Shown: in pieces, positions 15,942 through 25,366 of the stretch
How the letters are laid out: each line of letters begins with the position of its first letter
Position numbering within the stretch: position 1 is the stretch's first letter
Assembly: GCA_964344765.1 (NCBI GenBank)
Contig: CAYFOM010000008.1
Span: forward strand, 1-64,000
Direction of reading: 5' to 3'
Source of the DNA: JACNIZ01 sp964344765
GTDB taxonomy: Bacteria; Planctomycetota; UBA1135
DNA: 64,000 nt
Notes under the pieces: generated by a model
Seen by the model: only the letters and a program-made list of their open reading frames with translations
The model's database searches: none
Told to the model about the DNA's origin: nothing
Position numbers and translations under genes: made by a program

Positions 15942-17369
15942 ATGGCCGATTCATCCTCCCGGCGCCGTCGTCGCAGGCGCGCCCGCCATCACAAGGGCGG
16001 ACAACAAAACAAGCGCACTTATTCGGTTTCTCTGCCCCCACTGCCTGAAGAGGCGTGGGATAAGAAGCAGGTCAAGACGTTTGCCACCAAGCGCAAGAAG
16101 CAGGGCTTGCATCTGTCCAAGCTGCTGCCGATTCCGCTGCCTGAATTGCAGGAGTTGGCCGACAAAGAAGGCGTCGAAGAAGCCTTCGGCATGTCGCGCG
16201 GTGAAGGCTTGCGTGCGTTGATTCGCTTGCGCATGGAGAAGGATGGCGTGTTCTTCACCAAAGGCACGTTGGACATCGCCCAAGAAGGGCATGGTTTCTT
16301 GCGCCACGGCGTCAATGATTTGACGCCGAACCTGGATACCGATGCGTTGCTGCATAAGGAGTTGATTGAAAAGCACAACTTGCAGCAGGGTCAGGAAGTC
16401 AGCGGCGTGTTGTTTGCGCCGCAAAGCAATGAAGAATTGCTGGTGCTGCACGAGGTGCTGACTGTTTTCGGCGAAGACCCGGAAAAGCAGTACTCGATTG
16501 CGCCGTTCCGCGACTTGGTGCCGCTCTATCCGGAAGAACGCTTGGGGCTGGAAACCGAGCAAGAGCTGACCGAAACGCGCATCATTGATTTGATTTCGCC
16601 GGTCGGCAAAGGTCAGCGCGGCTTGATCGTCGCTCCGCCGCGCACCGGTAAAACGGTGCTGCTGCAAATGATCGCCAATGCGATTGTTGAGAATCATCCC
16701 GAGTGCAAGTTGATCATTCTGCTGGTGGATGAGCGTCCAGAGGAGGTCACGGACTTCCAGCGCACCGTCATCGGTGAGAACCGCGAGATTGTCGCCAGTA
16801 CTTTTGACGAACCGCCGGCACGTCACATCAAGGTGGCGGAAATGGTGATTGAGCGCGCCAAAGCGATGGTTGAGCAAGGTGAGGACGTCGTCATTTTGCT
16901 GGATTCGATCACTCGTTTGGCACGTGCCTACAACAACGAAGCGCCGTCTAACTCGAAGATTATGACAGGCGGTTTGGTTGCCGATGCGCTGCTGAAACCC
17001 AAGCGCTTCTTCGGCGCTGCGCGCAACATTGAAGACGGCGGTTCGCTGACCATTTTGGCGACCGCGTTGGTCGATACGAATTCCAAGATGGACGAAGTGA
17101 TCTTTGAAGAGTTCAAAGGCACCGGCAACATGGAATTGGTACTGGACCGTCAATTGGCCGATCGCCGCATTTGGCCGGCGATTGAAATCAACAAGTCCGG
17201 TACGCGCAAAGAAGATTTGCTGTTCACTAAAGAAGAGCTGATGCGCGTTTGGTTGCTGCGCAAGGTGCTCAACGAAATGAACCCGGTTGAAGCGATGGAG
17301 TTGTTGATCCAACGCATGGAGAAGTCGCCCAACAACGCCGACTTCCTGATGAACTTGTCGGTTACTTGA
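15942..17369 (+). CDS. rho: Transcription termination factor Rho
   Basis: Hexameric RNA-dependent ATPase that terminates transcription. The 475-residue protein starts with a strongly basic tail (SSRRRRRRRARHHKGG). A Rho N-domain, an OSB/CSD RNA-binding domain (GHGFLRHGVNDLTPNLD region) and the RecA-like motor follow. The motor has Walker A APPRTGKT (Lys237), LLVDERPEEVTDF, the Q-loop stretch and SGTRKEDLL near the R-loop. Walker A differs from the common PPKAGKT by K-to-R and A-to-T. It lies 51 bp after coaE. Confidence 0.97.
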   Translation: MADSSSRRRRRRRARHHKGGQQNKRTYSVSLPPLPEEAWDKKQVKTFATKRKKQGLHLSKLLPIPLPELQELADKEGVEEAFGMSRGEGLRALIRLRMEKDGVFFTKGTLDIAQEGHGFLRHGVNDLTPNLDTDALLHKELIEKHNLQQGQEVSGVLFAPQSNEELLVLHEVLTVFGEDPEKQYSIAPFRDLVPLYPEERLGLETEQELTETRIIDLISPVGKGQRGLIVAPPRTGKTVLLQMIANAIVENHPECKLIILLVDERPEEVTDFQRTVIGENREIVASTFDEPPARHIKVAEMVIERAKAMVEQGEDVVILLDSITRLARAYNNEAPSNSKIMTGGLVADALLKPKRFFGAARNIEDGGSLTILATALVDTNSKMDEVIFEEFKGTGNMELVLDRQLADRRIWPAIEINKSGTRKEDLLFTKEELMRVWLLRKVLNEMNPVEAMELLIQRMEKSPNNADFLMNLSVT

Positions 17370-17406
17370 TCGCTCCCCCGCCCGAGCTTCACTCCCAAAC
17401 AAAGCC

Positions 17407-18474
17407 ATGAGCGACGGACATCGCGTTTTGATGTTGCTGCCGTTTTCCCCGCAAGCCGGGGTCGGCAATGCCACCACAGCCCGTCGTTTAAAAGCGGGAT
17501 TGGAACGCTTTGGCCACGAGGTGGAATGCGTTGGATTGGAGCGCGATCTCAAGCCAAGTGAAGAGGGCGGCTGGACCTTTCCGGCCGATTTAAAAGAAGC
17601 GGCTCAAAAGGCCGACGTCATCGTTTCGCTCAATGCGGTCCGCACCGGACCTGCTGCCGAGGCGCTTGCGCAGCGTTCCCGCATCCCCTTTGCCGTGTTG
17701 TTCACCGGCACTGACCTCAACGGCAAACCACCTCGTTGGGCGGTGCAAGCCGCGCGCCGAGCACATGCTTGTGTGGCTTTGGCGCCCACGCCGCTGAAAC
17801 GCGCCGAAGAGGTTTACGGCATAGAAAATGTGCAAGTGATTTTGCAAGCTGCGGCTCCGTTGCCCGAGCCGCGCGGTGGCGCACCGATACCGAAGAATAT
17901 GCCGGCGCTGAATCGCGACGACTTCTTGGTGTTCTTGCCCAGCGGCGTGCGACCGGTCAAAGCACCGCGCCGCGGCATTCAAGCGTTGCGCAAAGCGGCC
18001 GCGCGTCATGCAAATTTGCGCTTGTGGATTGCCGGCGAAGCCATCGATGCCGACGAGTTGGAAGCGCTGCAAAAAGACGTCGCCAAGTTCTCATGGGCGG
18101 AATACGTCGGCCCGTTGAGCGGCGAAGAAATGGCCGGAGTGTTGCGTCGCGCCAATTTGGTGTTGAGCACCAGTCGCTCCGAAGGCGGCCCGCCGAATGC
18201 GTTGTTGGAAGCGGCCTTATTTGCCCGCCCCATCGCGGCGAGCAATATTGCCATTCACCGGTTTTTCCCCGGACCTAAGTTTTTGTTCCGCGAAGATTCG
18301 GATTTAGTGCGCATCGTTGACGAGGCTATCGCCGAACCGCAAGCTGCGATGCTTGAGGCGCGCCAGTTGCGCGAAGAAACGCGAACTCGATTTGATCGCA
18401 CCAAGGAAGCGGTTAGCTGGGATCGTTTGATTCGCGGCTTAGTAGCCGGCGGTTTTGTCGACAACATTCAGTAA
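17407..18474 (+). CDS. GT4-type glycosyltransferase
   Basis: GT-B fold glycosyltransferase, family 4-like, probably using a nucleotide sugar donor to build envelope glycans. The N-terminal Rossmann half has MLLPFSPQAGVGNATTARRL (glycine-rich acceptor side). The C-terminal donor-binding half has STSRSEGGPPNALLEAA and ARPIAASNI, typical of GT4 enzymes. It has 355 residues and starts 37 bp after rho. The acceptor and sugar cannot be told. Its 3' end overlaps the convergent dehydrogenase gene by 36 bp. Confidence 0.85.
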   Translation: MSDGHRVLMLLPFSPQAGVGNATTARRLKAGLERFGHEVECVGLERDLKPSEEGGWTFPADLKEAAQKADVIVSLNAVRTGPAAEALAQRSRIPFAVLFTGTDLNGKPPRWAVQAARRAHACVALAPTPLKRAEEVYGIENVQVILQAAAPLPEPRGGAPIPKNMPALNRDDFLVFLPSGVRPVKAPRRGIQALRKAAARHANLRLWIAGEAIDADELEALQKDVAKFSWAEYVGPLSGEEMAGVLRRANLVLSTSRSEGGPPNALLEAALFARPIAASNIAIHRFFPGPKFLFREDSDLVRIVDEAIAEPQAAMLEARQLREETRTRFDRTKEAVSWDRLIRGLVAGGFVDNIQ

Positions 18475-19578
18475 CGGCTCGCCCAGCGCGAAACGGCGAA
18501 GGTTTTCGCGGTATAGCTGACTCCAATCGTCACTGGTTAGTGCCGAGCGCGCGGCGACATGCGGCGTGATGATTAAATTCGGTTGCTGCCACAGTTCGTG
18601 ATCGGCGGGCAACGGCTCCGGATCAGTGACGTCAAGGCCGGCGCCGGCCAAAGTTCCGTCTTTTAAAGCGGTGATCAATGCTGCCGTGTCGACGACCGGA
18701 CCGCGCGCAATGTTAATGAGGTAGCTGCCGTCCTTCATCGAGGCAAAGGCTTCGGCATCGATCAGGCCGCGGGTTTCATCAGTGAGCGGCACGCACAGAA
18801 AGATGACGTCGGCATGCGGCAGCATTTGGCCGAGTACCGGCGAAGTTTCCAACCGGTCTACATAAGGCGGTGGATCGGCTCGGCGGCGTTTGGTTGCCCA
18901 AACCGTCATGCCGAAGCCTTTGCCGCGCTTGGCCACCTCGCGGCCGATGCCACCCAAGCCGACGACCAACAAAGTTCGGCCTTCCAACGCAACCGGGGTC
19001 ATCTTGCCACTGCCTTGGCGCAACCACTGACCGCGATTTTGGTCCTGAGCGTGTACGCGCAAATCACGAGTCAAGGTCAGCAGCAATGCGAACACGTGAT
19101 CGGCGATGGTCGGCCCGTGCATGCCTTGCATGTTGGTGAAGACGATGGATTCATTCTCCATCAACGGCCGATTGCTCAAATAGCGATCCACCCCCGCCGA
19201 AGTAGCTTGCACCCAATGCAAGTTTTGAGCGCGGGCGAGGAAGTCGGTGGTAGCCCAACGCACCTCGGTTCCGTGCACGGTGGGCGCCAACTCGAGCGCA
19301 TGTTCGACGGAATCGGGATAAATGATTTCCAGGTTTGCGCTTTGCTCCGCAGCGGCAATTGCGTCGGACTTGGCCAGGCGGCTGGCTAAAAAGCGAATGC
19401 GTTGGGCACCTTGCTCGGTATCCATCGCAATCTTGGATCCATCACTGGATCCAATGGGCCGGGTTTGGGCTTCTGCAACCGTGTGTTGCGACGGATCCGC
19501 GGCCTCGGTTTGTGGAGTCGCACATGCAGCTACCGCCAGCAAGCAGGCGTGGAGGACCTTCAGTCGGACTTGGGGCAT
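18439..19578 (-). CDS. D-2-hydroxyacid dehydrogenase with a predicted lipoprotein signal
   Basis: D-isomer-specific 2-hydroxyacid dehydrogenase fold. NAD-binding LVVGLGGIGREVAKRG, catalytic arginine in INIARGPVVD, glutamate in DVTDPEPLP and histidine in ITPHVAAR are all present, so the enzyme looks functional. The unusual point is the N-terminus: MPQVRLKVLHACLLAVAACAT reads as a signal peptide with a lipobox-like VAAC, followed by about 30 low-complexity residues before the domain. A start at Met52 would give a cytoplasmic enzyme, so localisation is open. It lies 4 bp after the response regulator gene. Confidence 0.85.
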   Translation of the reverse strand: MPQVRLKVLHACLLAVAACATPQTEAADPSQHTVAEAQTRPIGSSDGSKIAMDTEQGAQRIRFLASRLAKSDAIAAAEQSANLEIIYPDSVEHALELAPTVHGTEVRWATTDFLARAQNLHWVQATSAGVDRYLSNRPLMENESIVFTNMQGMHGPTIADHVFALLLTLTRDLRVHAQDQNRGQWLRQGSGKMTPVALEGRTLLVVGLGGIGREVAKRGKGFGMTVWATKRRRADPPPYVDRLETSPVLGQMLPHADVIFLCVPLTDETRGLIDAEAFASMKDGSYLINIARGPVVDTAALITALKDGTLAGAGLDVTDPEPLPADHELWQQPNLIITPHVAARSALTSDDWSQLYRENLRRFALGEPLLNVVDKTAGY

Positions 19579-19582
19579 GCCC

Positions 19583-19975
19583 TCACGTTAGCAACGCGGC
19601 GATGCGTTCCAGGAAGGCGTCTTCGTCGAGAATGGGCTTGGACTGGTAATCGTCGGCCAACGACTGATCCAAGAACTGCTGCTCGTCGCCGGCCATCGCG
19701 TGAGCGGAAAGCAGCATGATCACCGGCGCATTTTCTGCGGCCTGCTGCTTGATCCTTCGCGAGAGCATCAATCCGTCCACCGCTTCGCCGTCCACTTGAG
19801 CGTCGGCAAGATTGATGTCCAAAATCAAAAGTTGCGGGTTGGCTTGCTGCAAAGCGTCCATGAAGGGCTGTGGCTGATCGAAGGCTTGGACCTCAAATTT
19901 CCCAACGATGCGCAGCAATTCGGTGAGATAACGGCGGACTAGGTTGTTGTCCTCGAGCAGAAAAATCGTGCTCAT
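19583..19975 (-). CDS. Single-domain response regulator
   Basis: CheY-like receiver of 130 residues with no output domain. The acidic pocket (LLEDN, residues 6-10), the phospho-acceptor Asp53 in LLILDINL, the conserved serine in LLSAHA and the lysine in DDYQSKPI are all present. It overlaps the stop of the hybrid kinase upstream by 4 bp, so it is the likely phosphorylation partner and probably relays to another protein. Confidence 0.9.
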   Translation of the reverse strand: MSTIFLLEDNNLVRRYLTELLRIVGKFEVQAFDQPQPFMDALQQANPQLLILDINLADAQVDGEAVDGLMLSRRIKQQAAENAPVIMLLSAHAMAGDEQQFLDQSLADDYQSKPILDEDAFLERIAALLT

Positions 19976-21660
19976 TCAGCCGTCTCCGTCGGCGTCAGTA
20001 GCTCGCGGATGCGGTCTAAGAAGGTTTTGCGGTCGGCGAGAATTTCGGCCTTATTCCAAAACTCATCGTGCCATTCGCCGGCAAGTTCTTCGGCCAACAT
20101 GCGGCGATCGTGACCACTGACCAGCCACTTGGGCGCGAACATTGCATCGGGCAGGTGGACCAGTTCTTTCAATAAATCGACGCCATCCATCACACGACTT
20201 TCTTGCTGGCTGGGCAGGCCGGCATCGACCATGATCAGGTCGAAGGGATGGAAGCGCGCTTGCTCCATTGCATGTTCGATATTCGAGACTGTAGTCACGC
20301 GCACGCCGAGTTCGTCGACCAACCAGCTTGAAAAATCGGTTGCCCAACTTGCGTCGTCGTCGACAACTAAGAAACGATGTTCGCTTTCATCGTCGCCGAA
20401 GTACTGCGGCAACTCCATCGTCGAGCCGGCTTCGGGAAGAGTGAAAGCGAAGGTGGCGCCGGTTCCGGGCCCATCGGAGTCGACCCAGATGCGGCCCCCC
20501 ATGGCCAAAACCAATCGACGGCAGATCGTCAATCCCAAGCCCAAACTGCCGGCGCGGCGGGCTTCGGCGTCTTGGTCTTGAGTCAGCGGCTTGAACAAGT
20601 GCGGCATCAGCGCCGCCGGAATGCCCTCGCCCGAATCGCGAACCGAAGTTTGCACCAAGCCGGATGGCTCGAGCACTTTCAGCTCGACTTCAATTTGTCC
20701 GGCGCTGGTATGGCGCAACGCGTTCTGCAGCAAGTTCGACAACACCTGCTCGTAGCGATCGCGATCGGCACGCATGCCGACGGCACCATCGGCGCAGACC
20801 TTTAATTCCAGGTCCAATTCTTCGGCCCGCGGACCGAAACGCCGTACCACTTCCTCGGCAGCTTCTTTGCCGTCAAAGTTTTGAATTTCGAAGCGCGCAC
20901 GCCCTAAATCGAGGCGTGCAAGATTGAGCAAGTCGTCGGTTAGCGCCAGCAGGTGGTTGGCGGCACCAAGTACGTCGTCGAGCGCGCTTTGCTCTTGTTC
21001 TTTGGAATCGTAGGCTCCGCGACGAACCAAGTTCAGCAATCCCACCAAGCCGGCAAGCGGCGTGCGCAATTCATGACTGGTGGTGCGCAACAAGCTTTCT
21101 TCGGCGGCCAAGCTTTGCTGCAGTTGACTGTTCATCATCTCCAATTGGCGCGCGGTGCTTTGCGAAGCAGCCAACGCCGAACCGTGATAACAAGTGACCA
21201 TTAACAACAGGTCGTAGTCGAAGGCCTGGTTGAGGCGCTCGTTGGCGTCCATCAACCCGAGGCGGTCGCCCGCCGGCCAGCGCTCCATCAGCTCGCGCAC
21301 CAAAATGCGGCGCAAGCTTTTGTGGCCGAGGATGAACAGTTCCAGCGGCATGCCGATTTCCAAGTGCGCGGCGGTCATTTTCACCGCTAACTCGGCCCTT
21401 TCCTTGCGGCTGGGGGCCGAAGCGAAAAACGCATGCAACCAGCGCTCCAGCGAAGCCAGCAAACGTTTCAGTTCTTCGGGCCCGGCGATGAACTTCGATG
21501 CCTCGGGACTGGAAAGAACGATGGCGTAAAACTCCTCGGTAATTTCCGGCCCGCGGTCGACCATCAAATAGCGCAAATCGGCGAGGTCCGGCGGCGGCCC
21601 TAAAAAAGGCTGCGCCGCGACCAACAACTCACGCGGTTTGAAGGACGGCGGCAGGTTCAC
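19972..21660 (-). CDS. Globin-coupled hybrid histidine kinase
   Basis: Cytoplasmic hybrid sensor kinase of 562 residues with no transmembrane segment. Residues about 25-150 match the globin-coupled sensor fold: ITEEFYAIVLSSPEASKFI and MTAAHLEIGMPLELFILG align with the HemAT helices, and His99 lies where HemAT has its proximal heme ligand. A kinase core follows, with phospho-acceptor His196 in TSHELRTPLAG, N box LLQNALRHT and G boxes DSGEGIP and GLGLTICRR. A C-terminal receiver domain (about 428-560) has Asp479 in LIMVDA. Heme and O2, NO or CO sensing are inferred. It overlaps valS and the response regulator gene by 4 bp each. Confidence 0.85.
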   Translation of the reverse strand: MNLPPSFKPRELLVAAQPFLGPPPDLADLRYLMVDRGPEITEEFYAIVLSSPEASKFIAGPEELKRLLASLERWLHAFFASAPSRKERAELAVKMTAAHLEIGMPLELFILGHKSLRRILVRELMERWPAGDRLGLMDANERLNQAFDYDLLLMVTCYHGSALAASQSTARQLEMMNSQLQQSLAAEESLLRTTSHELRTPLAGLVGLLNLVRRGAYDSKEQEQSALDDVLGAANHLLALTDDLLNLARLDLGRARFEIQNFDGKEAAEEVVRRFGPRAEELDLELKVCADGAVGMRADRDRYEQVLSNLLQNALRHTSAGQIEVELKVLEPSGLVQTSVRDSGEGIPAALMPHLFKPLTQDQDAEARRAGSLGLGLTICRRLVLAMGGRIWVDSDGPGTGATFAFTLPEAGSTMELPQYFGDDESEHRFLVVDDDASWATDFSSWLVDELGVRVTTVSNIEHAMEQARFHPFDLIMVDAGLPSQQESRVMDGVDLLKELVHLPDAMFAPKWLVSGHDRRMLAEELAGEWHDEFWNKAEILADRKTFLDRIRELLTPTETAE

Positions 21661-24374
21661 GCCAACGCCCCCAGGTTTTCCTGAAGCGTCTTCGCCTCCA
21701 GTTGCAAGTCGGCTAAGCGCTGACGTTCGCTTTCTACCACATCGGCATCAGCGTTTTGCAGGAAGCGCTCATTGGCCAGCTTCTTCTCGATGCCGCCGAT
21801 GCCGCCCTCGACCTTCTTCAGCTTCTTCTGCAGTGATTGCTGCAACTTGCTGGGGTCGGTGTCTTCGGCAAAGGGCAAGAACACCGAACCTGCTTTAGTG
21901 CTGTCGGTGCCGTGGTTCTGCGGCTTGTGATCGGCGGCGCAGATCTCGATGGAACTCAATCCGGACAAACCGCACATGACCGGCGTTTGCCGCTCCAGCT
22001 TCTGCTGCCATTCGTCGCTTTGCGCAGCGATGGAGCCACCCGGTTTTTCACTCGGCGGAATTTCCAATAGCGCTTTGACGTTGCGGAAGCCGCGCACCAA
22101 ATCCTGCACTGCGGTGAAGTCGGCAAGAGCGCTGTGGTCGACCTGACCCGCGGCAGTCGGCCATTCCGCGGTCATCAGCAGGTCTTCGCCGTTGCGGAAT
22201 TGCGCCGGCAGTGCCGACCACAAGGCTTCGGAAAGGAACGGCGTAATCGGGTGAAGCAAGCGCAGCAACGCACCCAAGGTATGGCCCAAGGTGTAGCGCA
22301 CGCGGGCGGCGTCGGCAGCTTCCGGCGAATCGGCGGCGCAATCTTCAGCCGCCCAAATGCGACGCTTGGCGGCTTCTACATACCAATCGCAGAAGTCGTC
22401 CCAAGTGAAGCGGTACAACGCCATCGCTGCGTCGTGGAAGTCGTATTGCTCCAATGCTTCGCCGACTTCGGCAGTGACCTCGGCGAGGCGGGCGCGAATC
22501 CAGCGATCTTCCAATGCGTCGCCGTGCTGGTCAGCGACTTCGCCTTCCAGATTGCCGAGCACGAAGCGCGACGCATTCCAAACCTTATTGCAGAAGCGCG
22601 CACCCAATTCAAAACGATTGGCGGCGAGCTTTACGTCTTGACCTTCGCGGGTCAGAATCATCAGCGAGAAGCGCACCGCGTCGGCGCCGTACTTCTCGAC
22701 CATCTCCACCGGATCGATGCCGTTACCGGCACTCTTGGACATGCGTTTGCCCTTGGCGTCGAGCACGTTGGCGTGCACATAGCAAGTGGTGAAGACCAAT
22801 TGCGGGTCGACGCCGTCGGGCGCATTTTCATCTTCGTCGGTGAAGGCGTAACCGGCCATGACCATGCGCGCCACCCACAAGTAAATAATGTCGCGCGCGG
22901 TAGACAAGAACTGCGTCGGGTAAAAACGACGCATGTCCTCGGTTTGCTCCGGCCAACCCAACGTTGCGAACGGCCACAACCACGACGACGCCCAGGTATC
23001 CATAACGTCGTCGTCTTGGCGCACGATTGGTTTACCGGTCTTCGGATGCGGCGCGCCGATTTCCAACTCATCGACCGACGCCACCGGCACGTTGTCCTCG
23101 TCGTACCAAACCGGAATGCGGTGGCCCCACCACAACTGGCGCGAGATGCACCAGTCGCGCACGTTTTCCAGCCAGTCCAAATAGACCTTCTGCCAGCGCG
23201 CCGGCTTGAACTTCAGCCGACCCGACTTTGCCGCATCAATCGCCGGCCCGGCCAGCTCTTCCATGCGCACAAACCATTGCTCGGAAACCAACGGTTCGAC
23301 CGGAGTCTTGGAACGGTCGCTGATCGAAACGTTGTGCACGTGATCTTCGATCTTCTCGAGCAAACCCTTCTCTTCAAACGCGGCAACCACTTCTTTGCGC
23401 GCTTGCTCACGCGACAAACCGGCGAACGGACCACCGTTTTCATTCAGCGTGCCGTCGGCTTCGAGCAAATTAATGATCGGCAAGTTATGGCGATGTCCAC
23501 GCTCATAGTCAGCCGGATCGTGACCCGGCGTGACTTTCACGGCACCGGTACCAAACGAAGCATCGACGGTTTCATCAGCGACGACAGGAATCTCGCGATC
23601 GACCAGCGGCAGCATCAAAGACTTGCCGACTAAGTGACCGTAGCGCTCGTCCTCGGGGTGTACGGCCACGCCGGTATCGCCCAACATGGTTTCCGGGCGC
23701 GTCGTGGCGACGATCAAATACTCGTCACTGTCTTTGACCGGATAACGCAAATGCCAAAGCTTGCCTTTGCGTTGCTCGTATTCGATCTCATCATCCGAAA
23801 CCGCGGTCTGCAGACGGCAATCCCAGTTCACCAAACGCGCACCGCGATAAATCAAATCGCGTTCCCACAAACGAACGAACGACACGCGCACTGCTTTGCT
23901 CATGTCGTCGTCGAGGGTGAACTTGGTGCGACTCCAATCGCAACTGGCACCAATGCGGCGCAGCTGATTGAGAATGAAGTTGCCGTGATGCTCCTTCCAA
24001 TCCCAAACCTTGCCCAAAAACGCTTCGCGGCCGATCTCTTCGCGCGTCACGCCTTCGTCGGCCAACAACTGCTTTTCCACCACTGCTTGAGTAGCGATGC
24101 CGGCGTGGTCGGTGCCGGGCAGCCACAGTGCGTCGTAACCCGCCATGCGGCGATGACGGATGACGATGTCCTGCATCGTATTGTTCAACGCGTGGCCCAT
24201 GTGCAGCACGCCCGTCACGTTGGGCGGCGGCATCATGATGGTGTAGGGCGGCTTGTCGCCGGCTTCGGCAGCAGGTGCAAAAGCACCGCTCTGCTCCCAA
24301 CGGGCGTAAATGGAATCTTCGAATTCCGCCGGCGTGAAACGGGTCGGAAGGGAAGTTTCGGTGGACTCGGTCAT
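21657..24374 (-). CDS. valS: Valine-tRNA ligase
   Basis: Charges tRNA-Val. It is a class I synthetase of 905 residues, within the family range. The HIGH motif appears as PPPNVTGVLHMGHALN (about residues 50-65), KMSKS as KGKRMSKSAGN (about 540), and the editing domain contains TTRPETMLGDTGVAVHP. A C-terminal coiled-coil arm (about 840-905) is present as usual for ValS. The gene overlaps the RmlD-like gene's start side and the globin-coupled kinase by 4 bp, so a housekeeping synthetase is translationally coupled to a sensor kinase here. Confidence 0.98.
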   Translation of the reverse strand: MTESTETSLPTRFTPAEFEDSIYARWEQSGAFAPAAEAGDKPPYTIMMPPPNVTGVLHMGHALNNTMQDIVIRHRRMAGYDALWLPGTDHAGIATQAVVEKQLLADEGVTREEIGREAFLGKVWDWKEHHGNFILNQLRRIGASCDWSRTKFTLDDDMSKAVRVSFVRLWERDLIYRGARLVNWDCRLQTAVSDDEIEYEQRKGKLWHLRYPVKDSDEYLIVATTRPETMLGDTGVAVHPEDERYGHLVGKSLMLPLVDREIPVVADETVDASFGTGAVKVTPGHDPADYERGHRHNLPIINLLEADGTLNENGGPFAGLSREQARKEVVAAFEEKGLLEKIEDHVHNVSISDRSKTPVEPLVSEQWFVRMEELAGPAIDAAKSGRLKFKPARWQKVYLDWLENVRDWCISRQLWWGHRIPVWYDEDNVPVASVDELEIGAPHPKTGKPIVRQDDDVMDTWASSWLWPFATLGWPEQTEDMRRFYPTQFLSTARDIIYLWVARMVMAGYAFTDEDENAPDGVDPQLVFTTCYVHANVLDAKGKRMSKSAGNGIDPVEMVEKYGADAVRFSLMILTREGQDVKLAANRFELGARFCNKVWNASRFVLGNLEGEVADQHGDALEDRWIRARLAEVTAEVGEALEQYDFHDAAMALYRFTWDDFCDWYVEAAKRRIWAAEDCAADSPEAADAARVRYTLGHTLGALLRLLHPITPFLSEALWSALPAQFRNGEDLLMTAEWPTAAGQVDHSALADFTAVQDLVRGFRNVKALLEIPPSEKPGGSIAAQSDEWQQKLERQTPVMCGLSGLSSIEICAADHKPQNHGTDSTKAGSVFLPFAEDTDPSKLQQSLQKKLKKVEGGIGGIEKKLANERFLQNADADVVESERQRLADLQLEAKTLQENLGALA

Positions 24375-25366
24375 GACTCGAACGGGCTTTGCGAGTGGAG
24401 TGACGCCACTCGGGCAAGGGATTGTCGCAGATCCGGCGGTTCAAAGTTCAATTCTCTGATCGCGCGTTCACAGGTCAGCACCAGCCGCGGCGGACGTGGC
24501 GCTCCGCCCCATTCCTTCACCGACATGCGACCGTGCTCGAACGGAATTCCGGCGGCGGCACACACCGCTTCCCCCATTTGGTGACGGCTGACGGCATCGG
24601 CTCCGGCGAGGTGGTAAACCCGGCTTTCCACCTCGACCCTGCTCAACAACCGCCAGATTGGTGCTGCCAACAACGCTGCATCAGCCGGCGCGCGCACTTC
24701 GTCGTAAAACAAGCCGATGGATTCGCCGCGCTTGCTTGCCTCCAGCAAAGCTTGGTCGGCACCCATGTGACCAGGCGCAGCTTCCGGGCCGAAGAGTAGC
24801 GGCAAACGAACCACCACCCCGCCGTATTCCAACACTTCGTCTTCGGCGGCAACCTTGGTTTTGCCGTAGACCTGAACCGGATTGCGGTCGGCGTCTTCGC
24901 TGTAGGTATCCGCAGTGCCGTCGAAGACTTGGTCGGTGGAACAAAAAACCATGCGCGCTCCGATGGCGGCGCAAGCAGCAGCAGCCTCGGCGGCGGATTC
25001 GGCATTCACCCGCCATGCCGCAGCAGGATCTTTTTCGCAATCGGCCGGTCGTGCCATCGCAGCAGCGTGCAGCACGGCAGCTGGACGATGTTGATCAATC
25101 CACGCGGCCAGCACGCCGGGCCGCATCAAATCCAAGTCGGTGAAACCGCAAACTCGCCAAGCCTCGGGCCGCCGTCGACCGATGATGTGCAAACATTCCG
25201 GCTGCGGCGCGCATTCTACCGGCTGCGCCATCGCGCACGCGGCATCCGGCAGAGCCAGACTTCGGGCCAAACCAAGGCCAAAGACTCCGCTCATACCGGT
25301 GAGCAGAATCTGATCGGAACGGGAGCGGCGGGAGGTCACTTCTTGGTAGGCTAACGCCTCCTGCAT
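24371..25366 (-). CDS. RmlD-like NAD(P)-dependent reductase
   Basis: Extended short-chain dehydrogenase resembling dTDP-4-dehydrorhamnose reductase (RmlD), so probably sugar-nucleotide or related metabolism. Visible features are the nucleotide-binding TGMSGVFGLGLA, a serine/threonine-containing CSTDQVFDG and the catalytic YGKTK (YxxxK). The first ATG giving a compact protein is 25366; a GTG at 25342 would drop eight residues and is equally plausible. The long extension upstream (over 100 low-complexity residues) is antisense to the lipid kinase gene and is rejected. The 3' end overlaps the valS start by 4 bp. Confidence 0.72.
   Translation of the reverse strand: MQEALAYQEVTSRRSRSDQILLTGMSGVFGLGLARSLALPDAACAMAQPVECAPQPECLHIIGRRRPEAWRVCGFTDLDLMRPGVLAAWIDQHRPAAVLHAAAMARPADCEKDPAAAWRVNAESAAEAAAACAAIGARMVFCSTDQVFDGTADTYSEDADRNPVQVYGKTKVAAEDEVLEYGGVVVRLPLLFGPEAAPGHMGADQALLEASKRGESIGLFYDEVRAPADAALLAAPIWRLLSRVEVESRVYHLAGADAVSRHQMGEAVCAAAGIPFEHGRMSVKEWGGAPRPPRLVLTCERAIRELNFEPPDLRQSLARVASLHSQSPFES

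Noticed and set aside
15951..17552. A 533-residue open frame antisense to rho
   Set aside because: It is the complement of a strongly biased gene; its composition is low-complexity and no family match is apparent.
22134..23633. A 499-residue open frame antisense to valS
   Set aside because: Same explanation; ValS with HIGH and KMSKS motifs is on the opposite strand.
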